A stretch of 25,795 bases of DNA, from positions 1-25,795 of the forward strand of contig CAUZJO010000065.1 of NCBI GenBank assembly GCA_963580245.1, in the 5' to 3' direction. Every line of letters begins with the position of its first letter. The first letter of the stretch is position 1. Both the position numbers and the translations under genes were made by a program. Of the stretch, positions 23,098 to 25,795 are shown one piece after another. The notes beneath the pieces are model-generated. The model was not told the DNA's origin. It saw only the letters and a list, made by a program, of their open reading frames with translations, and made no database searches. The stretch is from CAUZJO01 sp963580245 (lineage in GTDB: Bacteria; Sumerlaeota; Sumerlaeia; MVZB01).

Positions 23098-25694
23098 CCG
23101 CGACCTCCCCGGCCACGCGCCGCCGCCGGGCGTTTGCCGACCGGCCGACCGGCGCGCTTCGCGGAGGGGGTGGGTTTTTTGGCCCTTGCGGCTTGCGACC
23201 TGGGGGCGGCCGCGCGGCGGGCAGGCTTCTTTTTTGCGCTCGCCCTGGGCTTGGCCGTGGGGCGCCGCCGCTTTGGTCGTTTGGGTTTGGCCTCGGAGAA
23301 GGCGTGCTCCAGGAGTTCATCGGCGGTGTTGACGAAGCGGAACGTCATGGCCTCGCGGACCTCTTGGGGAACGTCGATCAGGTCTTTTTCGTTGCGCCGG
23401 GGCAGGATCACCTGCTGGATGCCGCTACGATGCGCCGCCAGGATCTTTCCCTTGACGCCTCCCACGGGAAGGATCGCCCCCTTGAGCGTCACCTCGCCCG
23501 TCATCGCCAGTCCGTCGGCGAGCGGCCGGTCCTTGAGCAGCGAGGCCATCGCCGTCAGCATGGCCACGCCCGCCGAGGGGCCGTCTTTGGGGATCGCCCC
23601 CGCCGGCACGTGGACGTGGAGGTCTTGTTTACTCAATACCTCATCGGGCAGGCCGTGACGGGCGGCGTTGGCGTGCAGGTAGGTCCGCGCGGCCTTGACC
23701 GATTCCTGCATCACCTCGCCCAACTGGCCGGTCAGCGTCAGGTGACCCGATCCGGCGGTCGCGGTGGCCTCGATGAACAGGATGTCGCCGCCGGTGGGCG
23801 TCCACGCCAAGCCGACCGAGACGCCGGGGACGCGCGTGCGATCGGCGAGCACGTCGCGGTCGAAGCGCGCCGGACCCAGGGCCTGGGCCACGTGCGGGGG
23901 ATCGACGCGCACGCCGCCTGGTTCGCCCTCGGCGACGCGCCGGGCCACTTTGCGGCAGACATTGGTGATTTCACGCTCGAGATTGCGCAACCCGGCCTCG
24001 CGCGTGTAGTTCTCGATGATGGACTCGATGGCGTCTTTCGTGAAACGCGCGTGGCGCTTGTTCAGGCCCGTATTGTCAAGGGCCCGCGGCACCAGGTAGC
24101 ACCGCGCGATCTGGACCTTCTCGTTCAGCGTATAGCCGGATAGTTGCAGGACCTCCATCCGGTCGATGAGCGACATGGGGACGGTGTCGAGCGTGTTGGC
24201 CGTGGTGATGAACATCACGTTGGAGAGGTCGAACGGCATATCGAGGTAATGATCGGTGAACGTGGCGTTTTGTTCGGGGTCCAGGACTTCGAGCAGCGCG
24301 GAGGCGGGATCGCCCCGGAAGTCGGTCCCCAGTTTATCGATCTCGTCGAGCATGAAGACGGGGTTGTTGGACTGGGCATCCTTGAGCGACTTGATGACCC
24401 GGCCCGGCATGGCACCGATGTACGTGCGCCGGTGGCCACGGATTTCGGCCTCGTCGCGGACGCCGCCAAGGCTCATGCGGACGAACTTGCGGCCCATCGA
24501 GCGGGCGATCGATCGCCCCAGTGAGGTCTTGCCCACGCCCGGCGGCCCCACCAGGCACAGGATCGGCCCACGGATCGCCTCGCGCAGCTTGATGACGGCC
24601 AGATACTCCAGGATGCGCTCTTTGATCTTCTCCAGGTCGTAGTGATCGTGGTTGAGAACCTTCTCGGCCTCGGCCAGGTCAATATTGTCCTGGGTCCGCT
24701 TGCTCCAGGGCATGCTGATCAGCCAGTCGAGATAGGTCCGGATGACGGTGTATTCGGCGCTGGCCGGCGACATGCCGCGCAGACGGCCCAGTTCCTTGTC
24801 GGCGGTCTTGAGCGCGGTTTCGGGCATCTCGACGGCCTCGATATCCTCGCGCAGCTTGTCCAGTTCCTCGACGGTGTCCTCCTCCTCGCCCAGCTCGCGG
24901 CGGATCGCCTTGATCTGTTCGCGCAGGAAGTAGTCACGCTGGGAGCGGTCCAGGTTGGTCTTAACCTCGCTCTGTATCTTGGAGCCGAGCTTGGCGAGCT
25001 CGAGTTCGCGGCCCATGATCTTCTGGACTATCAGCAGCCGCTGTTTGCAGTCGGACATCTCCAAGATGGCCTGTTGCTCGGCAACATCAATGTTGAGGTT
25101 GGAGACGATCATGTCGGCGAGCCGGCCGGGCTCCTCGATGTTGTTGGCCGCCGTGATCAAATCACCGGGCAGCGAGTTACTGGCCTCGACGATCCGGCCG
25201 AGCAGCTCGCGGGCCAGCTTCTTGAGCGCGTTGGTCTCTTTGTCGTCCGACGTGACCTCCTCGAGCAGTTCAACACGGACCTGCGGGTAGGGGCCGTCCA
25301 TGACCCGTTCCACGCTGCGCACGCGCGCGACGCCGTGGACCAGCAGCCGCCGGGTCCCGTCGGGGATTTTCAACATGCGCAGGACCATGGCGAGGGTCCC
25401 GACCTCGTGGGTCTCGCCCCGCGCGGCGGGGGGCTCTCCGGCGTCGGCGGGTTCGGATCCGTCGCCGTCGGTCGGCTCTGGGGCCTCCTGGGCGGAGGGC
25501 GCGAACACGCAGATGACCCGCGAGCCTTGCACCACGTCGTCGATCATTCCCTTGTCGGCCTCATTCTTGACCAAGAGCGGGGCAATCATGAAGGGGAAGA
25601 GGATGAATTGGGGATTGATCAGGACCGGGACGAGTCGGGGGATCTCGATCTGGCTGACGTTGACTTCCGGTTCCATCTCGCCGGTTTTTGCCAT
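23094..25694 (-). CDS. lon: ATP-dependent protease Lon with a basic, histone-H1-like C-terminal tail
   Basis: 866 residues. The N-terminal Lon substrate domain (about 17-215) contains an acidic low-complexity insert (about 67-95). The AAA+ module has Walker A GPPGVGKTS (383-391) and Walker B VFMLDEIDK (446-454). The protease domain has the Ser-Lys dyad: Ser707 in KDGPSAG and Lys750 in GGVKGK, so all catalytic parts are intact. Lon degrades misfolded and regulatory proteins. From about 801 to the end is a 60-odd-residue tail rich in Lys, Arg, Ala and Pro, with 26 basic residues and no acidic one after Glu801, absent from standard Lon. The oppF-like gene overlaps the stop codon. Confidence 0.96.
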   Translation of the reverse strand: MAKTGEMEPEVNVSQIEIPRLVPVLINPQFILFPFMIAPLLVKNEADKGMIDDVVQGSRVICVFAPSAQEAPEPTDGDGSEPADAGEPPAARGETHEVGTLAMVLRMLKIPDGTRRLLVHGVARVRSVERVMDGPYPQVRVELLEEVTSDDKETNALKKLARELLGRIVEASNSLPGDLITAANNIEEPGRLADMIVSNLNIDVAEQQAILEMSDCKQRLLIVQKIMGRELELAKLGSKIQSEVKTNLDRSQRDYFLREQIKAIRRELGEEEDTVEELDKLREDIEAVEMPETALKTADKELGRLRGMSPASAEYTVIRTYLDWLISMPWSKRTQDNIDLAEAEKVLNHDHYDLEKIKERILEYLAVIKLREAIRGPILCLVGPPGVGKTSLGRSIARSMGRKFVRMSLGGVRDEAEIRGHRRTYIGAMPGRVIKSLKDAQSNNPVFMLDEIDKLGTDFRGDPASALLEVLDPEQNATFTDHYLDMPFDLSNVMFITTANTLDTVPMSLIDRMEVLQLSGYTLNEKVQIARCYLVPRALDNTGLNKRHARFTKDAIESIIENYTREAGLRNLEREITNVCRKVARRVAEGEPGGVRVDPPHVAQALGPARFDRDVLADRTRVPGVSVGLAWTPTGGDILFIEATATAGSGHLTLTGQLGEVMQESVKAARTYLHANAARHGLPDEVLSKQDLHVHVPAGAIPKDGPSAGVAMLTAMASLLKDRPLADGLAMTGEVTLKGAILPVGGVKGKILAAHRSGIQQVILPRRNEKDLIDVPQEVREAMTFRFVNTADELLEHAFSEAKPKRPKRRRPTAKPRASAKKKPARRAAAPRSQAARAKKPTPSAKRAGRPVGKRPAAARGRGGRG

Positions 25695-25705
25695 CCTGGC
25701 GGCAC

Positions 25706-25795
25706 CTATCCTTTACGAATACGAACGACCTGTTTCACCTTAACCGCCACGCTGGCCGATCGGGCGCGCGCCGCCCGCGCACGACCAGCATATCG
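25706..25795 (-). CDS. Possible C-terminal end of an upstream gene (partial, 29 codons)
   Basis: On the minus strand one frame is open from the window edge to TAG at 25706-25708, ending VAVKVKQVVRIRKG after an Ala/Arg-rich stretch. The stop lies 11 bases before the lon ATG. The other two frames stop earlier. No homologue is recognised and 29 codons in G+C-rich DNA can be open by chance, so this is tentative. Confidence 0.3.
   Translation of the reverse strand, partial: RYAGRARAARARSASVAVKVKQVVRIRKG

Noticed and set aside
23193..24143. Long plus-strand frames opposite lon (also 21328-21828 and 22084-22683 opposite the isomerase and ABC genes)
   Set aside because: All are antisense shadows of strongly identified genes; translations are low in hydrophobic cores and lack domains.
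25731..25738. TGTTTCAC as a second parS site (also GTTTCACGG near 19790)
   Set aside because: Only one half-site matches; the other half (CTTAACCG or GGCTGGGT) is not complementary, so ParB nucleation is not expected.

Overview
The window is about 25.8 kb of high-G+C bacterial DNA, mostly single-copy housekeeping genes. The cell appears to be Gram-negative (diderm): there are four predicted lipoproteins, a TolQ/TolR/TonB-like envelope complex, a periplasmic parvulin-type isomerase, a Tat translocase and system II (ResB/CcsA) cytochrome c biogenesis. I cannot place it firmly. The unusual lipoprotein domain beside resB, the extended CcsA and the TPTP-rich TonB/TolA-like linker recall PVC/FCB-type or candidate-phylum bacteria (Planctomycetes, Sumerlaeota or Hydrogenedentota type), but that is an impression and not a computed result. 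I see no rRNA, tRNA, CRISPR array, transposase or prophage gene.

Region by region. (1) 1-324 is the 3' end of glnA (+), including the adenylylation-site tyrosine, followed by a strong hairpin. (2) 325-1706 holds a 400-bp leader with several dyads and then a disrupted gene joining a DnaG-type CHC2 zinc finger to TPR repeats, broken by an in-frame TAA and a frameshift. (3) 1807-7335 (-) is a leftward cluster: ROK sugar kinase, a lipoprotein with a duplicated domain, resB, a possible coupling mini-ORF, and ccsA. (4) 7336-7688 is a divergent promoter region, followed rightwards by tatA, tatC, a terminator and a TPR lipoprotein. (5) 9715-15336 (+): a perfect parS site, parA, parB, tolQ-like, tolR-like, a TonB/TolA-like protein, accA and a coiled-coil protein, mostly tightly spaced; then a lone DUF4926 gene. 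(6) 15690-25795 (-): pgeF and rlmN (overlapping), a large carboxypeptidase-regulatory/Ig-like lipoprotein, a double-parvulin periplasmic isomerase, an OppF-type ATPase, lon with a histone-H1-like tail, and the edge of one more gene.

Functional links: Tat export, cytochrome c assembly and periplasmic folding serve the envelope. ParABS, which segregates chromosomes, is apparently co-transcribed with a Tol/Ton-like machine that may act in envelope constriction or energised transport.

No clearly new defence or mobile system is visible. The points most worth a second look are the broken CHC2-TPR gene and its structured leader, the duplicated cysteine-containing lipoprotein beside resB/ccsA, the heptamer repeat arrays that run into the rlmN coding sequence, the Lon tail, the lon-ABC ATPase coupling, and the parABS-Tol operon.
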